A stretch of DNA of 64,000 nucleotides from Corynebacterium kalidii (GCF_022869005.1 NZ_JALIEA010000010.1:32771-96770); one strand, 5' to 3'; counted from the stretch's first letter, positions 52,597-62,017 are shown. Notes: generated by a model not told the origin, from the letters alone. Made by a program: numbers and translations.

Positions 52597-53015
52597 GACT
52601 CCGCCCCCGCACCCTCGTCGCCGGTGTGCAGCCGCTCCCCGCACCACACACCGGCGCGGGCGAGCAGCACCCCCGTCACCACCGTGCCCACCACGTAGAC
52701 CACGGCGGTGACGACGTTGTCCGCGTCGAGGACCGCGGCCGCCGCGATCGCCGAGTAGGAGGTGAAGCCGCCGAGGAGGCCGGTACCCAGGGTGGCCTTG
52801 AGCCGCGCCCGGCGCGCCGTGTCCTGCACCACCGGCAGGTAGCCGACGAGTGTGCCCATCAGCATGGCGCCGAGGAGGTTGATCACCAGCAGGGGCCAGA
52901 GGGAACCGTCGACACCGGTGTCGACGGTGAACGCCCAGCGCAGAAACGCACCGGCGGCCCCGCCGATGAAGACGAGGCCGCCGGTGCGGCCGTCCGCGGA
53001 CAGGTGGATGGTCAT
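52593..53015 (-). CDS. crcB: Fluoride channel CrcB (first of pair)
   Basis: The 140-residue partner channel subunit contains GGAAGAFLRWAFTVDTG, LVINLLGAMLMGTLVGYL, and GTGLLGGFTSYSAIAAAAVL. TACCAT (minus, 53028-53023) is 7 nt before ATG 53015, indicating leaderless transcription from its own promoter. It is coupled to the second crcB by a 4-nt overlap. Confidence 0.92.
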   Translation of the reverse strand: MTIHLSADGRTGGLVFIGGAAGAFLRWAFTVDTGVDGSLWPLLVINLLGAMLMGTLVGYLPVVQDTARRARLKATLGTGLLGGFTSYSAIAAAAVLDADNVVTAVVYVVGTVVTGVLLARAGVWCGERLHTGDEGAGAES

Positions 53016-53059
53016 GTCCGCGATGGTAGGCGATGTCCGCCCGTCAGTCAGGCGTTCAG

Positions 53060-53605
53060 TCAGGCGTTCTTGGTCGCAGAGATGTCGAAGTTCAGCGTGA
53101 TCTTCTCGGAGACCAGCACACCGTCGCTCTTCAGCGGTGCGTTCCAGGTGAGCCCGTAGTCGGAGCGGCGGATCTCGGTGGAACCCTCGAAGCCGATGCG
53201 GCTGTTGCCCCACGGGTCGGTGACTTCACCGTCGAAGTCGAACTCCACGGTGACGGACCGGGTCACGTCCTTGATCGTCAGGTCGCCGGTCACCACCAGG
53301 GTGTCGTCACCGTCCGCACGGACGTCGGTGGAGGTGAAGGTGATCGTCGGGTAGGTCTCGACGTCGAAGAAGTCCGCGGACTTCACGTGGCCGTCGCGGT
53401 CCGCGTTGCGGGTGTCGATGGAGGCCGCCTGGATCTCCACGGCGATGGTGGCGTTCTCGAGGCCCTGTTCCGTGGACGCCGAGCCGGAGAACTCGGTGAA
53501 GGAACCGCGGACCTTGGTGACCATCGCGTGGCGCGCGGTGAACCCGATCTCGGAGTGGGCGGGATCGATGGTGTAGCTGCCGCTGTAGTCGTTGATGCTG
53601 CTCAT
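53060..53605 (-). CDS. YceI-family lipid-binding protein
   Basis: The 181-residue protein has the YceI lipocalin-like beta-barrel pattern (GSYTIDPAHSEIGFTARHAMVTKVRGSFTEFSGSA ... SADFFDVETYPTITFTSTDV ... LTIKDVTRSVTVEFDFDG ... IGFEGSTEIRRSDYGLTWN). Family members bind polyprenyl chains of isoprenoid quinones. There is no signal peptide, so it is cytoplasmic. AAGGGAAA precedes the ATG. It is divergent from a marR gene with a perfect palindrome between them, so it is probably MarR-controlled. Confidence 0.93.
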   Translation of the reverse strand: MSSINDYSGSYTIDPAHSEIGFTARHAMVTKVRGSFTEFSGSASTEQGLENATIAVEIQAASIDTRNADRDGHVKSADFFDVETYPTITFTSTDVRADGDDTLVVTGDLTIKDVTRSVTVEFDFDGEVTDPWGNSRIGFEGSTEIRRSDYGLTWNAPLKSDGVLVSEKITLNFDISATKNA

Positions 53606-53657
53606 GATGCTGTTTCCCTTCGTGTGGTGCATGACGGGGTTCAGAATAGACCCGGAT

Positions 53658-53675
53658 AGTTGATGTGTCAACTAC
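53658..53675. promoter_or_regulatory. MarR operator TAGTTGA-TGTG-TCAACTA
   Basis: A perfect 7-bp inverted repeat with a 4-nt spacer (18 bp) lies between yceI and the divergent marR gene. Its form is that of MarR-family operators (TTGA...TCAA). Position 26 bp before the marR ATG and 53 bp before the yceI ATG allows control of both. Confidence 0.8.
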
Positions 53676-53700
53676 TTTCTCGCTGTGGTTCAATGGACAT

Positions 53701-54165
53701 ATGATGAACGGCAAGACGACCCCCTGGCTCACGGAGGCGGAACAGGAACTGTGGCGCTCCTGGCTGTCGGTGGCCCGACGCATGGACACCGCACTGGCCC
53801 GGGACCTGCAGCGTGACACGGGGCTTTCCATGGCCGACTACGAGGTCCTGGTGAACCTCTCCGAGGCCGAGGGGAACAGGATGCGCATGGCGGTGCTCGC
53901 CGACCGGCTGGCCTGGAACCGCTCGCGGCTCTCCCACCAGATCACGCGCATGATCAACCGGGGCCTCCTCGGTAGGGAGACGTGCAACTCCGACGGTCGC
54001 GGCGCCTTCGTTGTCCTCACCGACCTGGGGCTCGCCACGATCCGGGACGCGGCCCCCTCCCACGTCGCGTCGGTCCGGCGGATGATGTTCGACGTCCTCG
54101 ACGAGGACCAGACGGCCGCCCTCCACGACATCCTGGACACGCTGGGACGGCAGTTCACCGGGTAG
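53701..54165 (+). CDS. MarR-family regulator of yceI
   Basis: The product has 154 residues. The winged-helix core is GLSMADYEVLVNLSEAEGNRMRMAVLADRLAWNRSRLSHQITRMINRGLLGRETCNSDGRGAFVVLTDLGLATI. It starts at ATG 53701 or the adjacent ATG 53704. The perfect palindrome at 53658-53675 in the shared promoter indicates autoregulation and control of yceI. The single Cys (ETCNSD) in the wing could be a redox switch, but this is speculative. Confidence 0.92.
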   Translation: MMNGKTTPWLTEAEQELWRSWLSVARRMDTALARDLQRDTGLSMADYEVLVNLSEAEGNRMRMAVLADRLAWNRSRLSHQITRMINRGLLGRETCNSDGRGAFVVLTDLGLATIRDAAPSHVASVRRMMFDVLDEDQTAALHDILDTLGRQFTG

Positions 54166-55695
54166 TCAGACACCCCTGCTGAGGTCCGAGAACTTCGAGT
54201 AGTGCAGCTGGTGGGCGACCTGGACCGTGCCGATGGGCCCACCACGGTGCTTGGCCAGGATCAGGTCGGCCTCACCGGCGCGCTCATGGTCACGGTTCTG
54301 CGCGTCGGGACGGTTGATCAGCAGGACGATATCGGCGTCCTGCTCCAGCGAACCGGACTCACGCAGGTCGGACACGCGCGGCAGGGCGTCGTCGCCACGC
54401 GACTCGACACCACGGTTCAGCTGCGAGATCGCGATCAGCGGCACATCGACTTCCTTGGCCAGCAGCTTCAGCTGACGGGAGAACTCCGAGACCTCCTGCT
54501 GACGTGACTCGACCTTCTTGCCCGAACTCATCAGCTGCAGGTAGTCCACGACGATCAGCCCGAGGTCGTGCTTCTGCTTGAGGCGCCGGGCCTTCGCGCG
54601 GATCTCGGTCATCGTGAGGTTCGGCGAGTCGTCGATGAAGATCGGGGCGTCCTCGATGGCGGTGACCCGCTGGGTCAGCTTGTCCCACTGCGAGTCGACC
54701 ATCTTGCCGCCGCGCATCACCGACAACGGCACCTCCGCCTCTGCCGAGAAGACACGCATCATCACCTCGGACTTGCTCATCTCCAGGGAGAAGAGCACCG
54801 ACGCCCGGTGCTGCTGCACCGACACCGACCGCATGAAGTCCATCGCCAGCGTCGACTTACCGACACCGGGACGGGCGGCGACGATGATCATCTGCCCGCC
54901 ACGCAGCCCGTTGGTCATCTCGTCCAGCTCACTGAACCCGGTGAGCACGCCCTGCCCCTGGCCGTCGCCGTTCTCCAGCGCGTCCAGCTCGTCCATGGTG
55001 GACTCCAGGAGGTCTTGGAGCACCATGTAGTCCTCCGAGGCGGACTCGTTGGTGATGTTGAACATCTCCTGCTGGGCGCGGTCTACCACGCTCTCCAGCT
55101 CACTGCCCTCCAACCCGGAGTAGCCGTACTGCACGATGCGCGTCCCGGCGGCCACGAGACGGCGCAGGACGGCCTTCTCGGAGACCAGGTCGGCGTAGTA
55201 CCCCGCGTTGGCGGCCGTGGGCACCTTAGCGGAGAGCTCGTGCAGGTACGGGGCCCCGCCCACGCTGTCCAGGATGCCGTTGTTGTCCAGACGCCCGGCG
55301 AGGATCACCGGGTCGACCTCCATGCCCTCGCCGTAGAGCTCGAGCATGGTCTCGTAGATCGTGCGGTGGGCCGGCCGGTAGAAGTCGTCCGGACGCAGCC
55401 GTTCAACGACGTCGGCGATGGCGTCCTTGCTCAGCATCATGCCGCCGAGCACGCCCATCTCCGCCTCGGTGTTCTGCGGCATCTGCCGTGCCTCGAGGAA
55501 CGCCCCGCCCGCGCCCGTCTCATTGTCGCGCCTGCGGTAGTTGCCGCGTCCCCCCTGGCCGCCCTGCCCGCCGAAGCCACCGGATACCGGTGCAGGCGTG
55601 TACGCCTCGCCGTCCCACTGGTCAGGCTCCGGCGGCAGGGGAGCGTCCCCTGCGTCGTCGGCGAAGCTGTCGCGTGCCCGTTCCGGTGTGCTCAT
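54166..55695 (-). CDS. dnaB: Replicative DNA helicase DnaB
   Basis: This hexameric 5'-3' helicase of the replisome has 509 residues from ATG 55695. The N-terminal domain (MPQNTEAEMGVLGGMMLSKDAIADVVERLRPDDFY) and the RecA-like C-terminal domain with Walker A ARPGVGKST, Walker B LIVVDYLQLM and RESGSLEQDADIVLLINR are complete, without an intein. An unusual Gly/Gln/Arg-rich stretch (GGFGGQGGQGGRGNYRRR) lies about residues 39-56. TAGAAT (55708-55703) is 7 nt before ATG 55695, favouring a leaderless start; ATG 55701 is the alternative. Confidence 0.96.
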   Translation of the reverse strand: MSTPERARDSFADDAGDAPLPPEPDQWDGEAYTPAPVSGGFGGQGGQGGRGNYRRRDNETGAGGAFLEARQMPQNTEAEMGVLGGMMLSKDAIADVVERLRPDDFYRPAHRTIYETMLELYGEGMEVDPVILAGRLDNNGILDSVGGAPYLHELSAKVPTAANAGYYADLVSEKAVLRRLVAAGTRIVQYGYSGLEGSELESVVDRAQQEMFNITNESASEDYMVLQDLLESTMDELDALENGDGQGQGVLTGFSELDEMTNGLRGGQMIIVAARPGVGKSTLAMDFMRSVSVQQHRASVLFSLEMSKSEVMMRVFSAEAEVPLSVMRGGKMVDSQWDKLTQRVTAIEDAPIFIDDSPNLTMTEIRAKARRLKQKHDLGLIVVDYLQLMSSGKKVESRQQEVSEFSRQLKLLAKEVDVPLIAISQLNRGVESRGDDALPRVSDLRESGSLEQDADIVLLINRPDAQNRDHERAGEADLILAKHRGGPIGTVQVAHQLHYSKFSDLSRGV

Positions 55696-55739
55696 GTCCA
55701 TGATTCTAGCCCCCTCCACCACAGGCTCCACGCCTACGG

Positions 55740-56103
55740 TTGTCCACCGTCCCCACCCTACCCGCGGCGTGCCCGCGCCGGAGTTGTCCACAGGGTGTGT
55801 GTGAGAGTTGTGGACAGAATGTGTGCGTATGGACGTCGTACCTGCACGGCCTGTGGACAACGTGTGGACACCAATCGTACTGACCTGCAGTTTTCTCCAT
55901 TACCGCAGGTCACCGTGTTATTTGTGTGAAATATTAGTGGCTATGCGACGTGGACAACGTCTCTTACCGCAGGCCAGATACCCCCCGTCCTGCGTTTTCC
56001 GAGGTCACAGCATAACTAAATATGCGCATATTTCGTGCATATCAGCGCGCCTTATCCTCCGTTGTCCACAGTTATCCACAGGGCTGCGGATGGCTGTGCA
56101 CAA
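55740..56103. promoter_or_regulatory. DnaA-box cluster between dnaB and rplI
   Basis: Perfect boxes: TTGTCCACA at 55784-55792, minus strand at 55852-55860, 56062-56070, and TTATCCACA at 56072-56080. One-mismatch boxes: 55740-55748, 55809-55817 (minus), 55863-55871 (minus), 55949-55957 (minus) and 56095-56103 (minus). An AT-richer stretch (55912-56045) lies between the two groups. The region 55702-56346 has no credible gene. It may regulate dnaB, titrate DnaA, or act as an origin element. Confidence 0.8.
56018..56033. promoter_or_regulatory. 16-bp perfect palindrome AAATATGCGCATATTT
   Basis: It lies in the AT-rich part of the DnaA-box region, between the two box groups. It is fully self-complementary. 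It could be an operator or part of an unwinding element. It is not a parS-type site. Confidence 0.6.
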
Positions 56104-56142
56104 CCTTCCACAGATGCACACACCCTGCCCCGGACATGCCGA

Positions 56143-56178
56143 AGGCCCGCCGGCCGGTCGGATGACCGGGGCGGGCCT
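56143..56178 (-). terminator. Strong hairpin downstream of rplI
   Basis: AGGCCCGC (56143-56150) pairs with GCGGGCCT (56171-56178), with CCGGTC/GACCGG pairing inside. It lies 168 nt beyond the rplI stop on the minus strand and separates the ribosomal operon from the DnaA-box region. There is no U-tract, as is common in actinobacteria. Confidence 0.55.
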
Positions 56179-56257
56179 GTCGGACGATGCTGTTGTCTTA
56201 CAGATGGTGGCGTTCTTCGCCGCCGGCACAGGGTACCCGGACCGCGGACACACCGGT

Positions 56258-56292
56258 TGTCTAGGCCGGGAGCCCCGGGTGTCTAGGCCGGG
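56258..56292. repeat. 13-bp direct repeat TGTCTAGGCCGGG
   Basis: Copies start at 56258 and 56280, 22 bp apart, in the rplI 3' region. Function unknown; possibly a duplication of an old terminator or processing site. Confidence 0.45.
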
Positions 56293-56346
56293 GGTTGTCC
56301 GCGGAACCATGGACGGGTTCCTGTGACAGGGGAGGCGAGGAGAGAA

Positions 56347-56802
56347 CTACTTCTCTGCGACGACCTTGAAGTTCAGCGACGCGACGACCTGCGGGTGCAG
56401 CTTCACGTCGACGTTGTAGGAACCGGTCGCCTTGACGTCACCCTGGTTGAGGACGATGGTGCGCTTGTCCAGCTCACGGCCGTTGGCGGCCTTCACGGCA
56501 GCAGCGACGTCGTCAGCGGTGACGGAGCCGAACAGCTTGCCCTTCTCCGAGGTACGCACGGTGACCGTGACGGTGTTCAGACGGTCGATCTCGTCCTTGA
56601 CCTCGCGGGCGTGGTCGAGATCGCGGATGACCTTGTCCTGCTGTGCACGGCGGATGTTCTCCACCTGACGCTCAGCGCCACGGGTGGCGGTGATGGCGTA
56701 GCCGCGCGGCAGCAGGAAGTTGCGTCCGTAGCCGGCCTTGACCTCGACGATGTCACCGGGGACACCGAGGTTGTCGACGGCGGCGGTGAGGATCAGCTTC
56801 AT
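56347..56802 (-). CDS. rplI: 50S ribosomal protein L9
   Basis: The 151-residue protein starts MKLILTAAVDNLGVPGDIVEVKAGYGRNFLLPRGYAITAT, the N-terminal rRNA-binding domain with the family signature, and continues into the long connecting helix and C-terminal domain (KLFGSVTADDVAAAVK). It is the last gene of the rpsF-ssb-rplI operon. rpsR, which mycobacteria have between ssb and rplI, is missing here. Confidence 0.98.
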   Translation of the reverse strand: MKLILTAAVDNLGVPGDIVEVKAGYGRNFLLPRGYAITATRGAERQVENIRRAQQDKVIRDLDHAREVKDEIDRLNTVTVTVRTSEKGKLFGSVTADDVAAAVKAANGRELDKRTIVLNQGDVKATGSYNVDVKLHPQVVASLNFKVVAEK

Positions 56803-56866
56803 GATCCGTAGCCTTTCATGGTTTCGGTAGATCCCGGAGGATCTGGGGGTGAACTCACACGACGGA

Positions 56867-57493
56867 TCAGAACGGCGGTTCGTCGCCGCCGTCGAAACCG
56901 GACTGCGGAGCGGAGTTCCACGGGTCGTCGTCCGGCGCGGCGTTGCGCCCGCCGAACCCACCCTGGTTCCCGGCGTTGCCGCCGAAACCCTGGTTGGGCT
57001 GACCACCCTGGTGTCCCTGCTGACCGCCGAAACCACCCTGGCCACGGTTTCCACCGAAGCCTCCCTGGTTACCGGCCTGGCCGCCGCCCTGCGGGGCCTG
57101 CTGGCCACCGAAGTTCCCACCCTGGCGGGGGGTCTTGGTGACCTGGGTCGTGGCGTACTTCAGGGACGGGCCGACCTCGTCGGCCTCGACCTCGAACACG
57201 GTGCGCTTCTCGCCCTCACGGGTCTCGAAGGAGCGCTGCCGCAGACGGCCCGTGACGATCACCCGGTCACCCTTGGTGAGCGAGTTCGCCACGTTCTCGG
57301 CCGCCTGGCGCCACACGTTGCATTGGAGGAACAGTGCTTCGCCGTCCACCCACTGGTTCGACTGGGAGTCGAAACGGCGCGGCGTCGAAGCCACGCGGAA
57401 ATTCGCGACGGCGGAACCGCTGGGGGTGTACCTCAGCTCGGGGTCCGCGACGAGATTCCCGACGAGGGTGATCGGGGTGTCTCCCTGTGCCAT
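56867..57493 (-). CDS. ssb: Single-stranded DNA-binding protein
   Basis: The product has 208 residues. The N-terminal OB fold (1-115; [34 protein letters not shown] ... [37 protein letters not shown]) binds ssDNA. A long Gly/Gln/Asn-rich disordered linker with FGGQQ/FGGN repeats follows, and the acidic tip FDGGDEPPF recruits partner proteins. The linker is similar in composition to the Gly/Gln patch of DnaB in this window. Confidence 0.97.
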   Translation of the reverse strand: MAQGDTPITLVGNLVADPELRYTPSGSAVANFRVASTPRRFDSQSNQWVDGEALFLQCNVWRQAAENVANSLTKGDRVIVTGRLRQRSFETREGEKRTVFEVEADEVGPSLKYATTQVTKTPRQGGNFGGQQAPQGGGQAGNQGGFGGNRGQGGFGGQQGHQGGQPNQGFGGNAGNQGGFGGRNAAPDDDPWNSAPQSGFDGGDEPPF

Positions 57494-57558
57494 GTCAGTT
57501 TCTCCTGTCAGTCGATGTCAGCGTCGGTCCGACGTTGATCCGGATATCGTGAGGACGC

Positions 57559-57849
57559 TTACTTGGCGTCCTTGCGCAGCACCTTCGTGCGCATGATGAT
57601 GTCGTTCAGGTTCAGAACGCGGTCGAGCTCCTGGACGGTGGCCGACTCACAGTTCAGGTCGACGACAGCGTAGATGCCCTCGTCCTGCTTGTTGATCGGG
57701 TACTCCAGGCGACGCTTGCCCCAGATATCAACCTTGTCAACCGTACCGTTGTCCTTGCGGACCGTCTCGAGGAACTTGTCCAGGGACGGGGTAACGGTGC
57801 GCTCATCCTGTGACGGGTCGATGATGATCATCATCTCGTATTGACGCAC
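57559..57849 (-). CDS. rpsF: 30S ribosomal protein S6
   Basis: The 96-residue protein starts [31 protein letters not shown] and contains [28 protein letters not shown], the S6 signature. The GTG start at 57849 follows AGGAGG by about 11 nt; an ATG at 57858 sits too close to it. It is the first gene of rpsF-ssb-rplI. The leader from a TATTCT -10 (57945-57940, minus) is about 85 nt and contains a CCGTGACC/GGTCGCGG hairpin that could mediate S6 feedback. Confidence 0.96.
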   Translation of the reverse strand: MRQYEMMIIIDPSQDERTVTPSLDKFLETVRKDNGTVDKVDIWGKRRLEYPINKQDEGIYAVVDLNCESATVQELDRVLNLNDIIMRTKVLRKDAK

Positions 57850-57969
57850 GGACCTCATCACCTCCTGTGGTCTAGTGTTTTTTCGGCCGCGACCGGGAGT
57901 GGTCACGGCAGGAGGGTTCGTTGCGTCAGCAACCTGATCAGAATACACGCCATATGACCTGGCCCCAAC

Positions 57970-58170
57970 TTATCCGGACACCGGGCCCGCCGTGGCCCAG
58001 AACACCGCGACGATCACGGGGATCACCGTGATGAACACGATCGCCGCACCGAACAGGCCCCAGATCACCGCCGGGCGCCGCTTCGCCATGAAACTGGCGA
58101 AGGAGCCACCGAACAGCAGGAAACCGATGAACACGCTGCCCATGGTGATCAGCAGCTCCGTACTCGACAT
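57970..58170 (-). CDS. Small membrane protein, 66 residues
   Basis: It has two hydrophobic segments (LLITMGSVFIGFLLFGGSFASFM and AVIWGLFGAAIVFITVIPVIVAVFWATA) separated by AKRRP. No family is recognised. It begins 13 bp after the penicillin-binding protein stop on the same strand, so it is probably in the same operon, and could be a cell-wall synthesis accessory. Confidence 0.72.
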   Translation of the reverse strand: MSSTELLITMGSVFIGFLLFGGSFASFMAKRRPAVIWGLFGAAIVFITVIPVIVAVFWATAGPVSG

Positions 58171-58183
58171 TCCGGCCGGCCGA

Positions 58184-60322
58184 TCAGAGGTTGTTCAGGA
58201 AGTCGTCGATCATCCGCCCGATGTCGGTGTCCTGACCGGTACCGGTGCCCGGGTTCACGCCCGGGTCGGGGAGGTCCTCGGAGACGCCGCTGTCAGCCTC
58301 CCCGTCGTCCTCGGCGGCACCGTCCCCGGTACCCGTGCCACCGCCCTGCGTCCCGGAGGACGATCCGGTCTGCGGGGTCTGGACCACGGGCACCGAGCTG
58401 GCGAACTGCTCGACCTCCTCGTTGACGAGGGCCTCGTTCATGAAGCCCTGCCAGATGTCCGACGGCGACTGCGAACCGTACATCGAACCGCCGTACCGGC
58501 CGTCCATCAGAGGCTGGCCGTCGGTGTCACCGATCCACACCGCCGTCGCCAGCTGGGGGGTCGAACCGATCATCCAGGCGTCCTTGTTCTGCCCGGTGTC
58601 ACCCAGCTGGGCGGTACCGGTCTTGGCCGCGCTGGGCCGTCCGCCGGCCAACGAGTGGCCGTTGGAGTAGGCGGCGATCGGGCCCATCGCCGCGATCACC
58701 TGGTCGGCGACCTCGGGCTGGACGACCTGGGTGGGCTCCATGTCGCTGTTGTCCATCAGCGTCTCACCCTCGGAGGTCTCCACCTTCGACACGAAGTGAG
58801 GGGGGAAGTAGCGGCCCTGGTTGGTCAGCGTGGCCAGCGCGGACGCCATGTCCAGCGGACGCGACTGGTACTGGCCCAGGGTGATGCCCTCGAAGGGGGT
58901 GCCGCCATTCTCACGCAGCGTGGCTCCGATGCCCGGGAGCTCCTCGGCGACACCGAGCCGGTGCGCCATGTCGGCGACGTCCTGCGGGCCGCCGTTGAGG
59001 TCACGGGCGACGCGGATGAACGTCGTGTTCAGGGAACGCATCAGAGCCTCGGACATCGAGCAGGTGCCGCAGGATTCACCGCCGACGTTACCGACCTGTG
59101 TCGACCCGGTGAAGACGGGGGAGGAGTCGTAGGGGGTAGAGGTGGGGATGCCTTGTTCCACCGCCGCCGCCATGGTGAAGATCTTGAACGTCGAACCGGT
59201 CTGCAGGCCGGCGTTCGCCCAGTCCAGGCCGGTGGGGTCGTCGCCGCCGTAATAGGCACGCACCCCGCCGGTCTTCGGGTCGATGGCCACGCCGGCCGAG
59301 CGCACCGTGTCCGCCTGTGACTCCATGACGCCGTGCACGTTGTCGACCATGGCCTGCTGCTGGTTGGCGTCGATGGTGGTGGTGATCTTCAGCCCGCCGG
59401 TGTTCACCGCCTCCTCGGTGATGCCGTTGGCGTTGAGTTCGGCAAGGACCTGCCTCTTGATCAGACCGTTGGTCCCCTCCGCCACGGAGCCGGAGTCGAC
59501 CTGTGCGGGGTCGATGACCTCGGGGTAGACCATCTCGTCACGCTCCTGGCGGGTCACCGCCCCCATCTCCGCGAGTCCGTCGGCGACGTAGTTCCAACGC
59601 TGTTCCGCCTCCGGACGGTTCGTCCACGGGTCCAGCTGACTGGGTCGCTGGATCGATGCCGCGAGTACCGCACCCTCGGCCGGGGTCAGCTCCTGGATCG
59701 GCTTGTTGAAGTACGCGCGCGACGCCGCCGAGATGCCGTAGGCGTTCCGGCCGAAGTAGATGGTGTTGAGGTAGGCCTCGAGGATCTCCTCCTTCGACCA
59801 CTGCCGCGACATCTTCGCCGAGATCACCAGCTCCTTGCCCTTACGGACCAGGCTGCGCTCGTCGCCGACCACGGCGTTCTTGACGTACTGCTGCGTGATG
59901 GTCGACCCACCGCCGGCGTCCTTGCCGGTGAGCTGACCGAGCGCAGCCCGACCGAAGCCCGTGACCGAGAACCCGGGGTTGTCGTAGAAGTCCCGGTCCT
60001 CGGCGGCCAGGACGGCCTCCTGGACATGCTCCGGGATCTCGTCGATGCCCACGTTCTGGCGGTTGCCCTCGGGCGGGACGATGCGTGCCAGTTCCGTGGT
60101 GCCGTCGCTGGCGAAGATCTGCGAGATCTGGTTGTTCACCAGCTCCTCCGGCTGCGGGACCTTGGTCACCGAGTAGGCGGCGAAGAACGTCACCAGCGGC
60201 ACCACGATCAACACGGCCAGGACGGCCGCCACTGAGGCGAAGAGACGCCTCCACACCGGCTTGCGCGTACGCGTGCGCTGCCGTTTCGTGGAGTCGTTGG
60301 GGGTGGTCGAGTCGTTAGTCAC
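58184..60322 (-). CDS. ponA: Class A penicillin-binding protein (PonA-like)
   Basis: This 712-residue bifunctional enzyme polymerises glycan strands and cross-links peptides. A cytoplasmic basic start and one membrane helix (about 30-52) precede the glycosyltransferase domain with catalytic Glu108 in [13 protein letters not shown] and [12 protein letters not shown]. The transpeptidase domain has Ser377-x2-Lys380 (GSTFK) and KTGTAQ. The C-terminus is a Gly/Ser/Asp-rich disordered tail. It starts at GTG 60322, overlapping the DUF5318 stop (GTGA) with GGAGAG upstream. Confidence 0.95.
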   Translation of the reverse strand: MTNDSTTPNDSTKRQRTRTRKPVWRRLFASVAAVLAVLIVVPLVTFFAAYSVTKVPQPEELVNNQISQIFASDGTTELARIVPPEGNRQNVGIDEIPEHVQEAVLAAEDRDFYDNPGFSVTGFGRAALGQLTGKDAGGGSTITQQYVKNAVVGDERSLVRKGKELVISAKMSRQWSKEEILEAYLNTIYFGRNAYGISAASRAYFNKPIQELTPAEGAVLAASIQRPSQLDPWTNRPEAEQRWNYVADGLAEMGAVTRQERDEMVYPEVIDPAQVDSGSVAEGTNGLIKRQVLAELNANGITEEAVNTGGLKITTTIDANQQQAMVDNVHGVMESQADTVRSAGVAIDPKTGGVRAYYGGDDPTGLDWANAGLQTGSTFKIFTMAAAVEQGIPTSTPYDSSPVFTGSTQVGNVGGESCGTCSMSEALMRSLNTTFIRVARDLNGGPQDVADMAHRLGVAEELPGIGATLRENGGTPFEGITLGQYQSRPLDMASALATLTNQGRYFPPHFVSKVETSEGETLMDNSDMEPTQVVQPEVADQVIAAMGPIAAYSNGHSLAGGRPSAAKTGTAQLGDTGQNKDAWMIGSTPQLATAVWIGDTDGQPLMDGRYGGSMYGSQSPSDIWQGFMNEALVNEEVEQFASSVPVVQTPQTGSSSGTQGGGTGTGDGAAEDDGEADSGVSEDLPDPGVNPGTGTGQDTDIGRMIDDFLNNL

Positions 60323-60780
60323 GTGGCTGTTCTCTCCGTACTGGAATTACCGGCACCGTACATGTCTTCCCTGATGAGATGGTTCCACCGGCAGCGGAGG
60401 CAGACCTCCACCGTGTGGACGGCCACCCCGCTCCCGGAGACACCGTCGGGGGCTGCGTCGGGCCGTTCCTTATCAGACCGTCCGACGCCGTCAGGAAACA
60501 GGGTAGCGAGGATAGCGTCAATCTCCGAAAGACTACGCGCCGTTCCCGATTTTTCCCCCATCGCCGCACCGTGGACCCACCGGCTTTCGCGGAGGTCCGG
60601 CGCGCCGCACACGGGACAGGGCCGGTCGACCCATGTCCCCAGCACCTCGGCGGACGAGAGGAGGGCCCGGTCGGCGTCACAGACGTCCGCCCGACGACGC
60701 TCGCCGCGCCGTACGGCACGCAGGGTCCGCTGGCGGTCGAGGTCGTGGGGGACGGTGTGGACGGGCTGCACTGTCGACAT
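60319..60780 (-). CDS. DUF5318 zinc-ribbon-like protein
   Basis: The product has 153 residues. Two Cys pairs ([14 protein letters not shown] and [13 protein letters not shown]) suggest a bound zinc. Homologues lie upstream of ponA1 in mycobacteria (Rv0049 context). It is coupled to the penicillin-binding protein by a 4-nt overlap, implying a role in cell-wall synthesis or its control. TAGAAT lies 10 nt before the ATG. Divergent from ino1. Confidence 0.88.
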   Translation of the reverse strand: MSTVQPVHTVPHDLDRQRTLRAVRRGERRRADVCDADRALLSSAEVLGTWVDRPCPVCGAPDLRESRWVHGAAMGEKSGTARSLSEIDAILATLFPDGVGRSDKERPDAAPDGVSGSGVAVHTVEVCLRCRWNHLIREDMYGAGNSSTERTAT

Positions 60781-60910
60781 GGTGCCGACCATTCTATCCG
60801 TCCGTCGGCCGCGGGTGAATCGGTCAAGGCGTGCCGTTGACCGATCAAGACCCGTTCCGCCCCATGTCAGAGGGTGTTTTCCGCAGTTTCCGGGGCTAAC
60901 GTCCGGAGTC

Positions 60911-62017
60911 ATGAGTTCACAGGACAACCCCACCATCAAGCTGGCCATCGCCGGCATCGGCAACTGCGCGACCTCCCTGCTCCAGGGGCTGGAGTTCTAC
61001 CGGGACACCCCGGACGACGACACCGTCCCCGGACTCATGCACGTCCGCTTCGGCGACTACCACGTGCGTGACATCGAACTGGTCGCCGCCTACGACGTCG
61101 ACGCCGACAAGGTCGGCAAGGACGTCTCCGTCGCCACCGAGTCCGGCCAGAACTGCACCATCAAGATCTGCGACCTGCCGGAGCTGGGGGTCACCGTGCG
61201 CCGCGGCCACACCGCCGACGGGCTGGGCAAGTATTACCGCGAGACCATCGAGGAGTCCGACGAGCCCGACGCCACCCACGACGAGATCGTCGCCCACCTG
61301 CGGGAGACCGGGGCGGACGTCCTGGTGTCGTACCTCCCGGTGGGCTCCGAGGAGGCCGACAAGTTCTACGCGCAGTGCGCCATCGACGCCGGCGTGGCCT
61401 TCGTCAACGCGCTGCCGGTCTTCATCGCCTCCGACCCGGAGTGGGCGAAGAAGTTCGAGGACGCCGGGGTGCCCGTCGTCGGCGACGACATCAAGAGCCA
61501 GGTCGGCGCGACGATCACCCACCGCGTCCTCGCCCGACTCTTCGAGGAGCGTGGTGTCACGGTGGACCGTACCTACCAGCTCAACGTCGGCGGCAACATG
61601 GACTTCAAGAACATGCTGGAGCGCGACCGCCTGGAGTCGAAGAAGGTCTCCAAGACCCAGGCGGTGACCTCGAACCTCACCGGCGCGCTGTCCGGCAAGA
61701 TCGACGACCGCAACGTCCACATCGGCCCGTCCGACTACGTGCAGTGGCTCGACGACCGCAAGTGGGCGTTCATCCGGCTGGAGGGCCGCGCCTTCGGCGA
61801 CGCGCCCATCAGCCTGGAGTACAAGCTGGAGGTGTGGGATTCCCCGAACTCGGCCGGTATCATCATCGACGCGGTCCGGGCGGCGAAGATCGCCAAGGAC
61901 CGTGGACTCGGCGGGCCCGTCGACCCGGCGTCCACCTACCTGATGAAGTCGCCCCGGGTCCAGCGGCCGGACGACCAGGGCCGCGCGGACCTCGAGACCT
62001 TCATCGTGGAGGGGTGA
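60911..62017 (+). CDS. ino1: Inositol-3-phosphate synthase
   Basis: The 368-residue enzyme converts glucose-6-phosphate to myo-inositol-1-phosphate with NAD, feeding phosphatidylinositol, mannosylated lipids and mycothiol. [21 protein letters not shown] binds the cofactor; [62 protein letters not shown] and [21 protein letters not shown] are conserved in the actinobacterial form. TAACGT (60897-60902) is 8 nt before the ATG (leaderless). Confidence 0.97.
   Translation: MSSQDNPTIKLAIAGIGNCATSLLQGLEFYRDTPDDDTVPGLMHVRFGDYHVRDIELVAAYDVDADKVGKDVSVATESGQNCTIKICDLPELGVTVRRGHTADGLGKYYRETIEESDEPDATHDEIVAHLRETGADVLVSYLPVGSEEADKFYAQCAIDAGVAFVNALPVFIASDPEWAKKFEDAGVPVVGDDIKSQVGATITHRVLARLFEERGVTVDRTYQLNVGGNMDFKNMLERDRLESKKVSKTQAVTSNLTGALSGKIDDRNVHIGPSDYVQWLDDRKWAFIRLEGRAFGDAPISLEYKLEVWDSPNSAGIIIDAVRAAKIAKDRGLGGPVDPASTYLMKSPRVQRPDDQGRADLETFIVEG

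Noticed and set aside
53016..53060. Fluoride riboswitch upstream of the crcB pair
   Set aside because: The gene appears leaderless (TACCAT 7 nt before the ATG) and there is no room for the aptamer before the yceI stop.
55808..56326. 172-codon plus-strand frame across the DnaA-box region
   Set aside because: It has biased, non-conserved-looking composition, runs through DnaA boxes and a terminator hairpin, and lacks a ribosome site.
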